Source: Flavobacteriales bacterium (GTDB lineage: Bacteria; Bacteroidota; Bacteroidia; Flavobacteriales_F; PHOS-HE28). Taken from it: DNA of 54,407 nt. Positions 15,887 through 26,736 of this stretch are shown here, one piece after another; position 1 is the first letter of the stretch; every line of letters begins with the position of its first letter. The position numbers and the translations under genes were made by a program. The stretch lies in contig JADKCV010000022.1 in assembly GCA_016718655.1 (NCBI GenBank), positions 1 to 54,407 of the forward strand, in the 5' to 3' direction. The notes beneath the pieces are model-generated. The model did no database searches. It was not told where the DNA came from and saw only the letters and a list, made by a program, of their open reading frames with translations.

Positions 15887-16549
15887 ATGCATGCCCGAGA
15901 CCTGATCACTGCCGACATCCCGCCACTGCGTCCGCAGGACGAGGTGGGCCGTGCCTTGGACTGGATGGAGGAGTTCAAGGTGGCGCATCTTCCTGTGGTG
16001 GAGGACCAACGCTTGGTAGGCCTGGTGAAGGACATGGACCTGGTGGACCTTAACGATCCGCGGGGCACGGTGAACGATGTGATGGAACGTGTCGCCTTAC
16101 CCTTCGCGCGTGGCGGCCAGCACATCTACGAAGTGATGAAGCTCTTCAGCGAGCGGGGCCTGACCGTGGTGCCCGTGCTCGATGACATGGGGCTCTACCT
16201 GGGCAGTATCACGGAGCACGAAGCCTTGCATCGGTTGGCCGAGATCACCAACATCCACGAGATCGGAAGTATCGTCGTGCTGGAGATGAACCAGGTCGAT
16301 TACAGCCTTCATGCCATCGCACGTATCGTGGAGGGCAACGGTGGCAAGGTGCTCAGCGTGTACACCCATTCCCTGCCCGATAGTGTGCGCGTGGAGGTCA
16401 CCCTGAAGATCAATCGCGAGGACATCAGCGACATCCTGCAATCCTTCGAGCGTTACGAATACTTCGTGAAGTCCACCTACCAGGGTTCCCGGTTCCATGA
16501 CGACCTGCGCGGCCGCTACGACGAGCTCATGCGCTTCATCAATCTGTGA
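15887..16549 (+). CDS. CBS-domain protein (AcuB-like)
   Basis: 220 residues. Two tandem CBS domains fill residues of about 1-120 (MHARDLITADIPPLRPQDEV, KVAHLPVVEDQRLVGLV, FSERGLTVVPVLDDMGLYLG). A C-terminal ACT-like or ferredoxin-like domain follows (GSIVVLEMNQVDYSLHAIAR, DSVRVEVTLKIN). CBS pairs bind adenosyl nucleotides and act as energy or cofactor sensors; the regulated partner is not evident. The gene precedes nadK in the conserved cluster, so a link to nucleotide or NAD(P) status is possible but is only inference. Confidence 0.85.
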   Translation: MHARDLITADIPPLRPQDEVGRALDWMEEFKVAHLPVVEDQRLVGLVKDMDLVDLNDPRGTVNDVMERVALPFARGGQHIYEVMKLFSERGLTVVPVLDDMGLYLGSITEHEALHRLAEITNIHEIGSIVVLEMNQVDYSLHAIARIVEGNGGKVLSVYTHSLPDSVRVEVTLKINREDISDILQSFERYEYFVKSTYQGSRFHDDLRGRYDELMRFINL

Positions 16550-16562
16550 CCCCTCCCTTGGC

Positions 16563-17981
16563 ATGGGCCAGGTGCGCCGTTCGATCCTGTCCGCCTTGGT
16601 GATGGTCGTTTGCGCGTGGAGCGCATCCGCCAGCCCTACCAACGACACGAGCCATGTGGGCGCCTCCATCCGGGTCATGGGGATCACCATCTCGGGCAAC
16701 CACGTCACCAAGGACCGTATCATCCTGCGCGAACTGCTCATGCATGAAGGGGACACCCTTGGCACAGGCCCGTTCTATGAGCAGTTGGAAAGGAGCCGTC
16801 AGAACCTCGTTAACACGGGGCTCTTCAACACGGTGACCCTGTTGCCCTTGTTCCTGGATGGCCATTCGGTGATCGTGGAGGTGACCGTGAACGAGCGGTG
16901 GTACTTGTGGCCCGCCATCGTGTTCGACCTGGCCGACCCCAACTTCAACACGTGGTGGTTGACCAAGGACCTGGACCGGGTGAACTATGGTCTGTACCTC
17001 TACAAGTACAACTTCCGCGGCAGGAACGAGACCATCCATGCCTTGGCCCAATTCGGGTACACCAACCAATACGCCTTACGATATCGGGTTCCTTTCGTGG
17101 ACCGCAGGCAACGGTGGGGGTTCAGCATCGGTGGTGGTTACGAGCAACAGGCCGAGATCACTACGGGCACGGTGGACAACAAGCGGATCCTGGTACGCGA
17201 CCCGGATGGTAGCAACCGGGACGAGTGGTGGGCCGACCTGGAGGTGACCCTGCGCCGCGAGCATGATGTGCGGCATTCGTGGCGCCTCGGCTACCTGCAG
17301 GCGGAAGTACGGGACACCATCGTTCAGCGTGCGCTGGACTACTTCGAAGACCGTTCGCCCCGCACCCGGTTCCTCACCCTCGGCTATTCCCTCATCTGGG
17401 ACCGCCGCGATGTCCGCATATTCCCCCGATCCGGGCATTACGCCGAACTGCGGTTGGACCGCTTGGGACTCGGCGTGTTGGACGAAGCGGAGCCGGATGT
17501 GACCACGCTATATGGCACCGTGAAACGTTGGTGGCCCGTGAAAGAACGCTCGACCGTTGCGCTCTCCCTCCGTGGCAAGGTGACCCAAGGCACACCACCG
17601 TATTATGTGCAAGAAGGACTCGGCTACAGCGCACAGGTACGTGGCTACGAGTATTACGTGGCCGATGGAGAGCATTATGCATTGGGCAGGGCCAATTACC
17701 TGTTCACACTCTACAGACCACGCACCTTCCGCGTGGAGGCCATTCCACTGGAATCCTTCCGCACCCTCCACGTCGCCTTGTACCTGAACGTCTTCGTCGA
17801 TGCCGGGAGGGTCTGGGACAGTCGGTATGCCGCGCACAACTTCCTGAACGACCAATGGCAGAGCGGCTATGGTGCCGGGCTGGACCTGGTGACGAGCTAC
17901 GATCAGGTGGTGCGCGGTGAATACACCTTGAACGCCTTGGGCGAGCACGGATTCTACCTACATTTCACACAACCCTTTTGA
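16563..17981 (+). CDS. short Omp85-family outer-membrane protein (BamA/TamA-like)
   Basis: 472 residues from the ATG at 16563 (MGQVRRSILSALVMVVCAWS, signal peptide to about residue 24). A single POTRA-like domain follows (IRVMGITISGNHVTKDRIIL ... GLFNTVTLLPLF, VEVTVNERWYLWP). Then comes a 16-strand-type barrel (YLWPAIVFDLADPNFN, RRDVRIFPRSGHYAELRLDR) ending in FYLHFTQPF with a terminal Phe. It is far shorter than BamA (840 residues, also in this window). It lies between the CBS gene and nadK with only small gaps, so it is likely cotranscribed. Probable role: an accessory translocation or assembly porin; the client is unknown. Confidence 0.78.
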   Translation: MGQVRRSILSALVMVVCAWSASASPTNDTSHVGASIRVMGITISGNHVTKDRIILRELLMHEGDTLGTGPFYEQLERSRQNLVNTGLFNTVTLLPLFLDGHSVIVEVTVNERWYLWPAIVFDLADPNFNTWWLTKDLDRVNYGLYLYKYNFRGRNETIHALAQFGYTNQYALRYRVPFVDRRQRWGFSIGGGYEQQAEITTGTVDNKRILVRDPDGSNRDEWWADLEVTLRREHDVRHSWRLGYLQAEVRDTIVQRALDYFEDRSPRTRFLTLGYSLIWDRRDVRIFPRSGHYAELRLDRLGLGVLDEAEPDVTTLYGTVKRWWPVKERSTVALSLRGKVTQGTPPYYVQEGLGYSAQVRGYEYYVADGEHYALGRANYLFTLYRPRTFRVEAIPLESFRTLHVALYLNVFVDAGRVWDSRYAAHNFLNDQWQSGYGAGLDLVTSYDQVVRGEYTLNALGEHGFYLHFTQPF

Positions 17982-17984
17982 ACC

Positions 17985-18872
17985 ATGCGCGTGGGCGTGA
18001 ACGGCCGAGAGATGGCCTCGGACAACATCCCCAAGGTGTTGGATGTGCTGCAACGCATGTTGCATCATGGACTGGAGCCGCGCCTGAGCAGTGGCATCGC
18101 GGATTGGCTGCAGCGCCATGGCGTCCAGTTGGCCCTTCCCCGTACCACCGAAGGGCACCTGGAACTCGACGATCTGGACCTCTGTATCGGATTGGGCGGT
18201 GATGGCACGTTGCTGGACACGGTGGCCATGGTTGGCCGTACCGGGATCCCGGTCCTGGGCATCAACCTGGGACGCCTCGGGTTCCTTTCCAGCGTTCGAC
18301 TGGAGGAGGTGGACGCCGCCTTGGCAGCCTTGAGCGCGGGCCATTACGCCTTACAGGACCGTACGCTCCTGGAGGTACTGGACCAGACCGACGCGCTTGG
18401 CACGCACAACTTCGCCCTCAACGAGGTCAGCATCAGCAAGCGCGACAGTGCGAGCATGATCGCGGTACACGTTCACCTCGGTACCGCGTATTTGAACACG
18501 TACTGGGCGGATGGCCTCATCGTGGCCACACCCACCGGATCCACAGCCTATTCACTAAGCTGTGGAGGACCGATCGTCTACCCCACCAGCGATGCGCTGG
18601 TCATCAATCCCATCTCACCCCATAACCTGAACGTGCGCCCGTTCGTGGTGCCTGATCACTTCACCATCCGCCTTCAGTTGGAGGCCCGATCGGACAGGTG
18701 CCTGTTGAACCTGGATTCACGCAGCGTGACCATTGAAGGTGACAGCACCGTCACCATCCGCCGAGCCCCGTTCCCGGTGAAGATGGTGCAGTTGGAGGAC
18801 CAGGACTTCCTGGATACCCTTCGGAACAAGTTGAACTGGGGATTGGACCAACGCAGCACCGGCGACCGGTAG
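17985..18872 (+). CDS. nadK: NAD kinase
   Basis: Phosphorylates NAD to NADP using ATP or polyphosphate; cytosolic. 295 residues, a normal length. The GGDGT motif appears in LCIGLGGDGTLLDTV (about residues 65-78), followed by GINLGRLGFLSS. The second conserved block is NEVSISKRDSASM, and TPTGSTAYSLSCGGPIV carries the substrate-binding loop. It starts three bases after the Omp85 gene stop, so the two are probably coupled. In related genomes nadK is usually followed directly by DUF6089 and uppS; here a large secreted-protein gene intervenes. Confidence 0.95.
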   Translation: MRVGVNGREMASDNIPKVLDVLQRMLHHGLEPRLSSGIADWLQRHGVQLALPRTTEGHLELDDLDLCIGLGGDGTLLDTVAMVGRTGIPVLGINLGRLGFLSSVRLEEVDAALAALSAGHYALQDRTLLEVLDQTDALGTHNFALNEVSISKRDSASMIAVHVHLGTAYLNTYWADGLIVATPTGSTAYSLSCGGPIVYPTSDALVINPISPHNLNVRPFVVPDHFTIRLQLEARSDRCLLNLDSRSVTIEGDSTVTIRRAPFPVKMVQLEDQDFLDTLRNKLNWGLDQRSTGDR

Positions 18873-18920
18873 ACCGCTCACCGGCTGACCTCCATCACCC
18901 GCCACACCATCACAAGGTGA

Positions 18921-18928
18921 TAACTTCG
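18921..18928 (+). promoter_or_regulatory. -7 element for the large secreted-protein gene
   Basis: TAACTTCG followed by CGTTCCC, matching TAnnTTYG. The expected transcript starts near 18934. The in-frame GTG at 18917 overlaps this element and so cannot be the start; ATG 18971 or 19010 is used. Confidence 0.45.
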
Positions 18929-18970
18929 CGTTCCCATTGGGATAACTGCACCACCCACGGGCGATCACCG

Positions 18971-21900
18971 ATGATCGAACAGGAACCCGCGATCGAACAC
19001 ACCCGCACCATGGCCATGATGGTCCTGGCCATGGTGTTCGCCCTTTGCGGAGGACCTACCGTGTTCGCCCAGCCTGCGCCATTCCAGCACGAATTGGTGG
19101 TGGAGGGGTTCGGTCTTCCTTCCTCAGGAGCGTTCCTGCCCGATGGGCGAATGCTCATCATCACCTTACAGGGGACCGTGTTCATCACCACCCCGGTCGA
19201 CCAACGTCCCGTCCAATACACCGAATACCTGCAGGTCCCCAATGTCAACAACACCGGGGAGCACGGCCTGATGGAGGTCATCCTGGACCCGGGCTTCGCC
19301 ACCAACAACTTCATCTACCTCTATTACAGCACGCTCAACAACAGGAACCGCGTGTCGCGTTTCACACACGCAGGGAACAGCGCATCCCCAGCGAGCGAGA
19401 CCGTCATCTTCGAGACCATCACCCCGTTCAGTAGTTGTTGCCATATCGGCGGTGGTATGGCCTTCGTGGACAACGAGCACATCCTGTTGTCCGTGGGCGA
19501 TGACTTCACCCCGGCGCTTGCCCAGGACCCGGCATCCCCTTATGGCAAGATCCATCGCTTCACCCGCACTGGCGTGATCCCCACCGATAATCCCTACTAC
19601 GATGCCACCCCGGGGAACTTCAATGCGAACGGTGTGCTCAAGTCCGTCTACGCCTCGGGCCTCCGGAATCCGTTCCGTGCCTCCTTCAATGCTTCCACGG
19701 GTGCCTACCTGGTGGGTGAGGTGGGTGGCAACGACCACGGCGTGGCTTGGGAGGACCTTCACATCGCTGCACCCGCCGCGAACTTCGGTTGGCCATTCTG
19801 CGGGGATGGTGGCCGTACGCCGCAGGGCGCTTGCTTGGACCCGCTCTACAGCGACCCGGTGTTCGCGTACCCCCACGCCGGCACCGGAGCCTCCATCACG
19901 GCGGGGTTCACCTACACGGGCACCATGTTCCCGCCCGAATGGCAGGGGCGGTACATCTACGGTGATTATGCACGCTCCTCCATGCGCTACCTCACCTTGG
20001 GCCCTGGCGGCCAGGTGACCAGCGACAACGCCTTTCTGAACGCATCGGCCGGGGGTACCTTCCCACGCTCCATCGTGAAGTTGCTCCAAGGGCCCGATGG
20101 TGCCATCTATTACATCGATCTGGTCTCGGAATTCGTGACCTATACGGGAGGGGTGCACCGCATCTTCTATTCCCCGAACCGCTCCCCCACTTGTGGCACG
20201 GTGAGCGCCAGCCCCAATGACGGCCCGGGCCCGACGCTCACCACCACCCTCGCTGCCACGGCCACCGATACGGAAGGGGATCCGCTCACCTACACTTGGA
20301 CACGCGGCGATGGGACACCCACGGTGACCGGAGCAACGGTGGGCCATACCTATTCAGCCCCGGGCACCTATTTCGCACAGGTCGTTGTTTCCGATGGTAA
20401 CTCGAGCATCTACTGCGGCGCCGCGCAGGTGAAGGTGGGCACGCCCCCTTTCGCACAGATCACCTCCCCCGGCGACGGTTCCACGTTCCGGAGCGGTGAC
20501 GTGATCACCTTCGAGGGTATCGGGTTCGACGATGACCCGTTGACCGAGGCCAACTACAGTTGGACCGCTGTGTTCAACCACGACGATCACATCCACCCGG
20601 AGTCCGGTGCCACGGGAACCAGTTCCTTCGACCTCATCGTTCCGACCACCGGACATGGATATTCCGGGCTCACCTACTACACCGTTACCCTCACGGTCAC
20701 GGATGTGGATGGCTTGCAGTTCAGCCATAGCGTGCAGATCTTCCCGGAGAAGGTGAACGTGACGATCACCAGCACACCACCGGGGCTTGAGGTGATGGTG
20801 GAGGGCTTGCCGGTGCTTACGCCGTACACCATCGACCAAGCGATCGGATACGGCATGCAAGTGGCCGTGATGGACGGTGACCAATGCCTCGGCAGCAATG
20901 GCTATTCCTTCGCAGGCTGGAGCAATGGGCAACCCCAGATCCAGAACTATGTGGTGCCCACGACGAACAGCACCATCAATGCCAGCTTCAATTCCACAGG
21001 GGCATGTGGCACGTGTGGACAGTTCCTCTCCCTTGATGGCGTTGATGATCTGGTGACATTCACCCCGTTCGCTCTTTCGGGCGACTTCACGATCGAGTTC
21101 TGGCAACGCCCGCTGCCCGGCTTCACCTCAGGCGATGCCGTGCTCGGCGATGCCACCACCAATTCCCTCGACCTCGCCGGTGGCAAGCTGCGCCTGTTCA
21201 GCAATGGCACTCCTCGACTGATCTCTTCGGTGAACATGGTGGCCAACCAGTGGAACCATTATGCCGTGGTGCGCAGTGGCGGCAGTCTAACGGTATATGT
21301 GAATGGGGTGATCGACGCAGGCGCCATCACCGCACCCTTGCCCGAGGCCTTCACGGTGGCGTTCCTCGGGCGAGGGCCCTTCACCGGGCGGTATGCCGGC
21401 GGATTGGATGAACTGCGGATCTGGACCGTGGCCCGGTCCTCGACGCAGCTTCAGGCGTTCCAGCAGGTGGAAGTCGCACCGGGTTCCGCAGGATTGAACG
21501 CCTACTGGCGTTTCGACCAGGAAGCCGGTGATCAAGTTGTGCAGGACCTGTCCCCGAACCTGCGGCAGGGCCTCTGCGGCGGATCACTCCTACCCGAACC
21601 CACCGACCCGGCCTTCAGTGCCACGAACGGTCCGATGCAGTTCTCCTGTGCCCGTGAGGTGGAGGTGACCGCCCGCGTGCTGCTCAAAGGTCCATACCGT
21701 TCCACCGACCAACTCATGTTGGACGGATTGCGGACCAATGGTGTCCTGCCTACCACTGAACCCTACACCGCACTCGGTGTTCCCCTGACCTCGGGTACCG
21801 GCGCCACGCTCTCGGCCGGGGTCCAGACCATCGCAGGACCCAACGCCATCGTGGATTGGGTGGTGGTCGAACTGCGCAATGCCGCAAGCCCCGCCCAGGT

Positions 21901-22393
21901 GGCACAACGGATACCGGCCGTGTTGCAGCGTGATGGCGACATCGTGGCGGCCACGGGATCCGGGCCGTTGCGCTTCACGGTGAACGCGCCCACCTACCAC
22001 ATCGCGGTGAAACACCGGAACCACCTGGGTGCCATGAGCGCAGCACCCTTGTCCTTCGCGGCTTCGACCGTGACGTTCGATCTCACGGACCCCGGTGTAC
22101 CCACCTATGGCACGAACGCCCGTGAAACGGTACTCGGGAAGGCCGCGCTCTGGGCCGGGGATTGCAACCGGGACGGGGTGATCCGCTATGCCGGCTTGAA
22201 CAACGACCGGGACATCATCCTGTCCGCCATCGGCGGCACGGTACCCACCAATGTCACCTTCGGATACCTGGGTGCCGATGTGGACCTGAACGGGATCATC
22301 CGTTATTCCGGGGCGAGCAACGACCGGGATCCGGTGCTTCTCAGCATCGGTGGGGTGGTACCTACTGCGGTGCGCGTCCAGCAATTGCCGTGA
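18971..22393 (+). CDS. large secreted protein: sorbosone-dehydrogenase-like, PKD, LamG and dockerin-like repeats
   Basis: About 1,140 residues from the ATG at 18971; ATG 19010 is an alternative that starts at the hydrophobic export segment MAMMVLAMVFALCGG. Domains in order: a glucose/sorbosone dehydrogenase-like propeller at about 45-400 (SSGAFLPDGRMLIITLQG, GEHGLMEVILDPGF, YASGLRNPFRASF, FGWPFCGDGG); a PKD domain at about 405-490 (DTEGDPLTYTWTRGDG); a second Ig/PKD-like region to about 590; a repeat-like AGW domain (GYSFAGWSNGQP); a LamG/ConA-like lectin domain at about 675-850 (LSLDGVDDLVTF, FTIEFWQRP, WNHYAVVRSGG); a VTARVLLKGPY domain; and two C-terminal dockerin-like repeats (DCNRDGVIRYAGLNNDRD and DVDLNGIIRYSGASNDRD). 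No T9SS sorting domain is seen. Likely a surface or extracellular polysaccharide-active or adhesive protein; substrate unknown. Confidence 0.75.
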   Translation: MIEQEPAIEHTRTMAMMVLAMVFALCGGPTVFAQPAPFQHELVVEGFGLPSSGAFLPDGRMLIITLQGTVFITTPVDQRPVQYTEYLQVPNVNNTGEHGLMEVILDPGFATNNFIYLYYSTLNNRNRVSRFTHAGNSASPASETVIFETITPFSSCCHIGGGMAFVDNEHILLSVGDDFTPALAQDPASPYGKIHRFTRTGVIPTDNPYYDATPGNFNANGVLKSVYASGLRNPFRASFNASTGAYLVGEVGGNDHGVAWEDLHIAAPAANFGWPFCGDGGRTPQGACLDPLYSDPVFAYPHAGTGASITAGFTYTGTMFPPEWQGRYIYGDYARSSMRYLTLGPGGQVTSDNAFLNASAGGTFPRSIVKLLQGPDGAIYYIDLVSEFVTYTGGVHRIFYSPNRSPTCGTVSASPNDGPGPTLTTTLAATATDTEGDPLTYTWTRGDGTPTVTGATVGHTYSAPGTYFAQVVVSDGNSSIYCGAAQVKVGTPPFAQITSPGDGSTFRSGDVITFEGIGFDDDPLTEANYSWTAVFNHDDHIHPESGATGTSSFDLIVPTTGHGYSGLTYYTVTLTVTDVDGLQFSHSVQIFPEKVNVTITSTPPGLEVMVEGLPVLTPYTIDQAIGYGMQVAVMDGDQCLGSNGYSFAGWSNGQPQIQNYVVPTTNSTINASFNSTGACGTCGQFLSLDGVDDLVTFTPFALSGDFTIEFWQRPLPGFTSGDAVLGDATTNSLDLAGGKLRLFSNGTPRLISSVNMVANQWNHYAVVRSGGSLTVYVNGVIDAGAITAPLPEAFTVAFLGRGPFTGRYAGGLDELRIWTVARSSTQLQAFQQVEVAPGSAGLNAYWRFDQEAGDQVVQDLSPNLRQGLCGGSLLPEPTDPAFSATNGPMQFSCAREVEVTARVLLKGPYRSTDQLMLDGLRTNGVLPTTEPYTALGVPLTSGTGATLSAGVQTIAGPNAIVDWVVVELRNAASPAQVAQRIPAVLQRDGDIVAATGSGPLRFTVNAPTYHIAVKHRNHLGAMSAAPLSFAASTVTFDLTDPGVPTYGTNARETVLGKAALWAGDCNRDGVIRYAGLNNDRDIILSAIGGTVPTNVTFGYLGADVDLNGIIRYSGASNDRDPVLLSIGGVVPTAVRVQQLP

Positions 22394-22476
22394 TGGCTGA
22401 CGGGGCCGGACCTTTCGTGCAGCACCGTGTTTCACCTTCCTTAACAGGCCGGGTGCCCCAACTCGCGGCGGACCGG

Positions 22477-22484
22477 TAACTTCG
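22477..22484 (+). promoter_or_regulatory. -7 element for the DUF6089 gene
   Basis: TAACTTCG followed by ACCCG, matching TAnnTTYG and nearly identical to the element at 18921. The expected transcript starts near 22490, about 48 bases before the ATG at 22538. Confidence 0.45.
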
Positions 22485-22537
22485 ACCCGTGAACATGGGC
22501 CGTATACCACACGGCGCTCCACCACGTTAGGCAAGCC

Positions 22538-23386
22538 ATGGTACGTGCGTTCGTTGCGCTCCTTCTCCTGTCCATCGCACCGGTCCTCCACGGCCAGGTC
22601 AATGAGATCGGGGGTACCATCGGAGCATCCTATTACATCGGTGACCTGAACCCGCTGCGGCACTATCCCCGCGATACCAAGCTGGCGGGCGGGCTCGTGT
22701 TCCGCCACAACTTCAACGACCGGTACGCACTGCGGATACAGGGTCTGTATGGTGCGTTACAGGCATACGACAGCGATTCGGAGGACACCCTTCAGCAGCT
22801 GCGCAACCTGCACTTCACCACCAAGCTGGTGGAGGCCTCCTTGTTGCTGGAGATCAACTTCTTCAAGTACCGCAAGCGGGGCAAGGACGGCAAGAAGTGG
22901 ACCCCCTTCGTATTCGGTGGCCTGTGCTATTTCCGCACCAATCCCAAGGCGCAATTGGACGACACCTGGTACGAATTACAGCCGCTGGGGACCGAGGGCC
23001 AAGGAACCACGGCGAGGGGCAACAGCGAAGGGTACAAGCTGGACCAGATCGGCATTCCCATCGGTGCGGGCATCAAGGTGAACCTTGGCAGGATCGACCT
23101 GCAGGCCGAGTGGGGGATCCGGCGCACTTACACGGACCATATCGACGATGTGAGCGGCACTTACGTGGATCCCGACCTGCTCGCCTTCGAGAACGGGCCG
23201 CTGGCAGCAAACTTGGCCGACCGTAGCCCCTTGGTGGGCGTACCGGGCTACACCAGCGCCGATCGCGCAAGGGGCGATAGTGGCACCCGGGACTGGTACG
23301 TGTACTCCGGTCTCACCATCACGTACATCATCAGCCGCTTCTCCGATTGCGACGAGCAATACGATTGGATGAAGCGAAAGCGCTGA
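22538..23386 (+). CDS. DUF6089 outer-membrane beta-barrel protein
   Basis: 282 residues. Signal peptide MVRAFVALLLLSIAPVLHGQ. The mature part starts EIGGTIGASYYIGDLNP, the hallmark opening of DUF6089, and continues as alternating beta strands (LAGGLVFRHNFNDRYALRIQ, LEINFFKYRKRGKDGKKWTP, GIPIGAGIKVNLGRIDLQAE). It ends WYVYSGLTITYIISRF. Role unknown. It almost always precedes uppS and bamA in Bacteroidota, which suggests an envelope-assembly link. Confidence 0.85.
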   Translation: MVRAFVALLLLSIAPVLHGQVNEIGGTIGASYYIGDLNPLRHYPRDTKLAGGLVFRHNFNDRYALRIQGLYGALQAYDSDSEDTLQQLRNLHFTTKLVEASLLLEINFFKYRKRGKDGKKWTPFVFGGLCYFRTNPKAQLDDTWYELQPLGTEGQGTTARGNSEGYKLDQIGIPIGAGIKVNLGRIDLQAEWGIRRTYTDHIDDVSGTYVDPDLLAFENGPLAANLADRSPLVGVPGYTSADRARGDSGTRDWYVYSGLTITYIISRFSDCDEQYDWMKRKR

Positions 23387-23401
23387 ACTGCGGGACTTTG
23401 C

Positions 23402-23409
23402 GATCTTTG
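23402..23409 (+). promoter_or_regulatory. possible -7 element for uppS-bamA
   Basis: GATCTTTG followed by CCGCC matches TAnnTTTG at all fixed positions but the first. The expected transcript starts near 23415, which would make the TTG at 23417 leaderless and favours the ATG at 23456 as the uppS start. Confidence 0.35.
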
Positions 23410-23455
23410 CCGCCCCTTGGACCACACCCTCCATACCGCCGAGCAGCTCAAAGGC

Positions 23456-24183
<728 letters not shown>

Positions 24184-24187
<4 letters not shown>

Positions 24188-26706
24188 TACGCGCGCTACT
24201 TTCCCTGCTCCTCTTCGTTCGCCTTGGCGTGTCGTTCGCCCAGACCACTCCGGCCATGGACTATGGCTTCCCCGAGGAGTATGAGATCGGAGGCATCACC
24301 GTGAGCGGCACCCTGAGCACGGACCCCAATGCTGTGAAACTGTTCACCGGCCTGCAGGTGGGCGACAAGATCACCATACCCGGCGATCGCATCTCACGGG
24401 CCATCCGCAACCTGTGGGAGCAACGGCTCTTCAGCGACGTGCGCATCGAGGCCGCCGAGGTACGTGGTCGGACCATGTTCCTCAACATCATCGTTGAGGA
24501 GAAGCCCCGGTTGAGCCGCTTCAAGTTCGAAGGTGCCACCCGCAGCGAGAGTGATAAGCTGCGCGAGGAGATCGACCTGGTGGTGGGTCAACAGGTGAAC
24601 GAGGCGCTGCTGGCCAACACCCGTTACCAGGTGCAACGCTACTACAGCGAGAAGGGCTACCTGAAGGCCAAGGCCGTGATCGTGGAACGGCCGGACACCC
24701 TTCGGGGCAACAGTGTGCTGCTCATCATCGAGGTGGACAAGGGGCGCAAGGTGAAGATCAAGGACGTCACCTTCGAGGGTAACGAGGCCCTCAAGGACAA
24801 GCGTCTGCGGCGGGCATTGAAGAAGACCAAGCGCAAGCGTTGGTGGAACTTCTTCGGCACCAGCAAGTTCGACAGCCAGGAGTTCAAGAACGACAAGAAC
24901 CGCCTGCTGGACGTTTACAACAACGAAGGGTACCGCAACGCGTCCATCGTGCGCGACACCACCTACTTCGTGAGCGACGACCGCATGAACGTGGACCTGG
25001 TGATCGAGGAAGGCCCGCTGTTCCACTTCCGCAACGTCAACTTCACGGGGAACACCAAGCACACCAGCGAGGAGTTGCGCAGCATCCTCAACGTTCGCAA
25101 GGGCGACCTGTACAGTAAGAAGGTGCTGGATAGCCGCCTGTATATGAACCAGAGCGGACGCGACGTGAGCTCCCTGTACATGGACGATGGTTACCTGTCC
25201 TTCTATGTGGACCCCGTTGAGCTCCTTGTGGAAGGCGATAGCATCGATCTGGACATCCGCATCCGCGAGGGCAAGCAGTACCGCATCCGCAACGTCATCA
25301 TCAAGGGCAACAGCAAGACCCACGAGCGGGTGATCCGCCGGGAGATCCGCACCAAACCCGGGCAGCTGTTCAACCGCAGCGACGTCATTCGTACCCAACG
25401 GGAGCTCTCCACCCTGGGCTACTTCAACCCCGAGAGCCTCGGCGTGAACCCCATCCAGGACCCGCGCACCGGCACGGTGGACCTGGAGTACACCGTGGAG
25501 GAGAAGCCCAGCGACCGCTTGGAATTGAGCGGCGGCTGGGGAGCGGGACGTTTGGTGATGTCACTGGGCCTGAGCTTCACCAACTTCTCCCTGCGCAAGA
25601 CCTTCGACGGCAAGTCCTGGCAACCCCTGCCCAGCGGCGATGGCCAGACCCTGAACCTGCGGGCACAGACCAACGGACGCTTCTTCCAAAGCTACAGCAT
25701 GAGCTTCGTGGAACCCTGGCTGGGAGGACGCAAGGCCAATGCGCTCAGCTTCTCGGTCTTTCACTCCGTACAGACCAACGGGCAAGGCCGGTTCATCGAT
25801 TCCGACGATGGCCGCATCCCCAATCCGGACCGCCAATCCCTGCTCATCAGCGGTGCCACCATCGGCTTGGGCAAGCGCTTGACCATACCGGATGATTACT
25901 TCATCCTGCGCCAGACCTTGGGCTTCCAGCGGTACGACCTGAACAACTACAGCAGCGGGGGGGTCATCTTCAGCTTCACCAACGGCACCAGCAACGTGCT
26001 CAGCTACCAGGTGCAGCTCTCGCGCAACTCGGTCGACCAGCCCTTCTTCGCGCGCAGTGGATCGGACATCAGCCTGACCATGAAGGCGACGCCACCGTTC
26101 TCGTTGCTCGGTCCTGAACGCGATTGGGCCGGCCTGGAAGCTTCGGAGCGCTACAAGTTCGCCGAGTTCCACAAGTGGAAGTTCACCACCCAGTGGTACA
26201 ACAAGCTCACCAACAGCAAGAGCGGGCACAACTTCGTGCTGATGACCCGCGCGGGCTTCGGGTACCTGGGCCGGTACAATGCCGACGTGGGCAATTCGCC
26301 TTTCGAGCGCTTCTACCTGGGTGGCAGTGCGCTCACCGGCTTCCAGCTGGATGGCCGTGAGATCGTTGGTCTGCGTGGTTACGACGACTTCTCACTGGCC
26401 CCCAACACCGGGAACTTCGCCATCGCCAAGTACACCGCGGAACTGCGCTTCCCCGTGTCGCTCAACCCATCGGCCACCATCTACACCCTGGGCTTCGTGG
26501 AGGCGGGCAACACGTGGAGCGACCTCAAGGGCTTCGACCCCTTCAAACTGTACCGCTCCGCCGGGGTCGGCTTGCGCCTCTTCCTACCCATGTTCGGGCC
26601 CATGGGCCTTGACTATGGTTGGCGCTTGGACGATGTACCGGACCTGCCCAGCATGGCCAAGAGCCAGTTCCATTTCACGATCGGCATAGATCTTGGCGAG
26701 CTGTAG
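24184..26706 (+). CDS. bamA: outer-membrane protein assembly factor BamA
   Basis: Central barrel of the machine that folds beta-barrel proteins into the outer membrane. 840 residues with a signal peptide (MIRALLSLLLFVRLGVSFAQ). About five POTRA repeats cover residues 30-440 (YEIGGITVSGTLSTDPN, FKFEGATRSESDKLREEI, VTFEGNEALKDKRLRRAL, VNFTGNTKHTSEELRSIL, VIIKGNSKTHERVIRREI). The barrel follows, with the lid-lock motif region RGYDDFSLAP, and ends in SQFHFTIGIDLGEL. Positively charged stretches (KKTKRKRWW) in POTRA3 are typical of Bacteroidota homologues. It is followed by its usual partners, two Skp-like chaperones. Confidence 0.95.
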
Positions 26707-26736
26707 TCCGGATCGCCTACATTCGAGAGCCTACGC

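Noticed and set aside
19166..20347. 393-residue minus-strand frame
   Set aside because: Antisense to the large secreted protein; Gly/Arg/His-rich shadow without domains.
23417..23455. TTG start adding 13 residues to UppS
   Set aside because: It coincides with the expected transcript start, and the ATG at 23456 gives a usable family N-terminus; kept as an alternative only.
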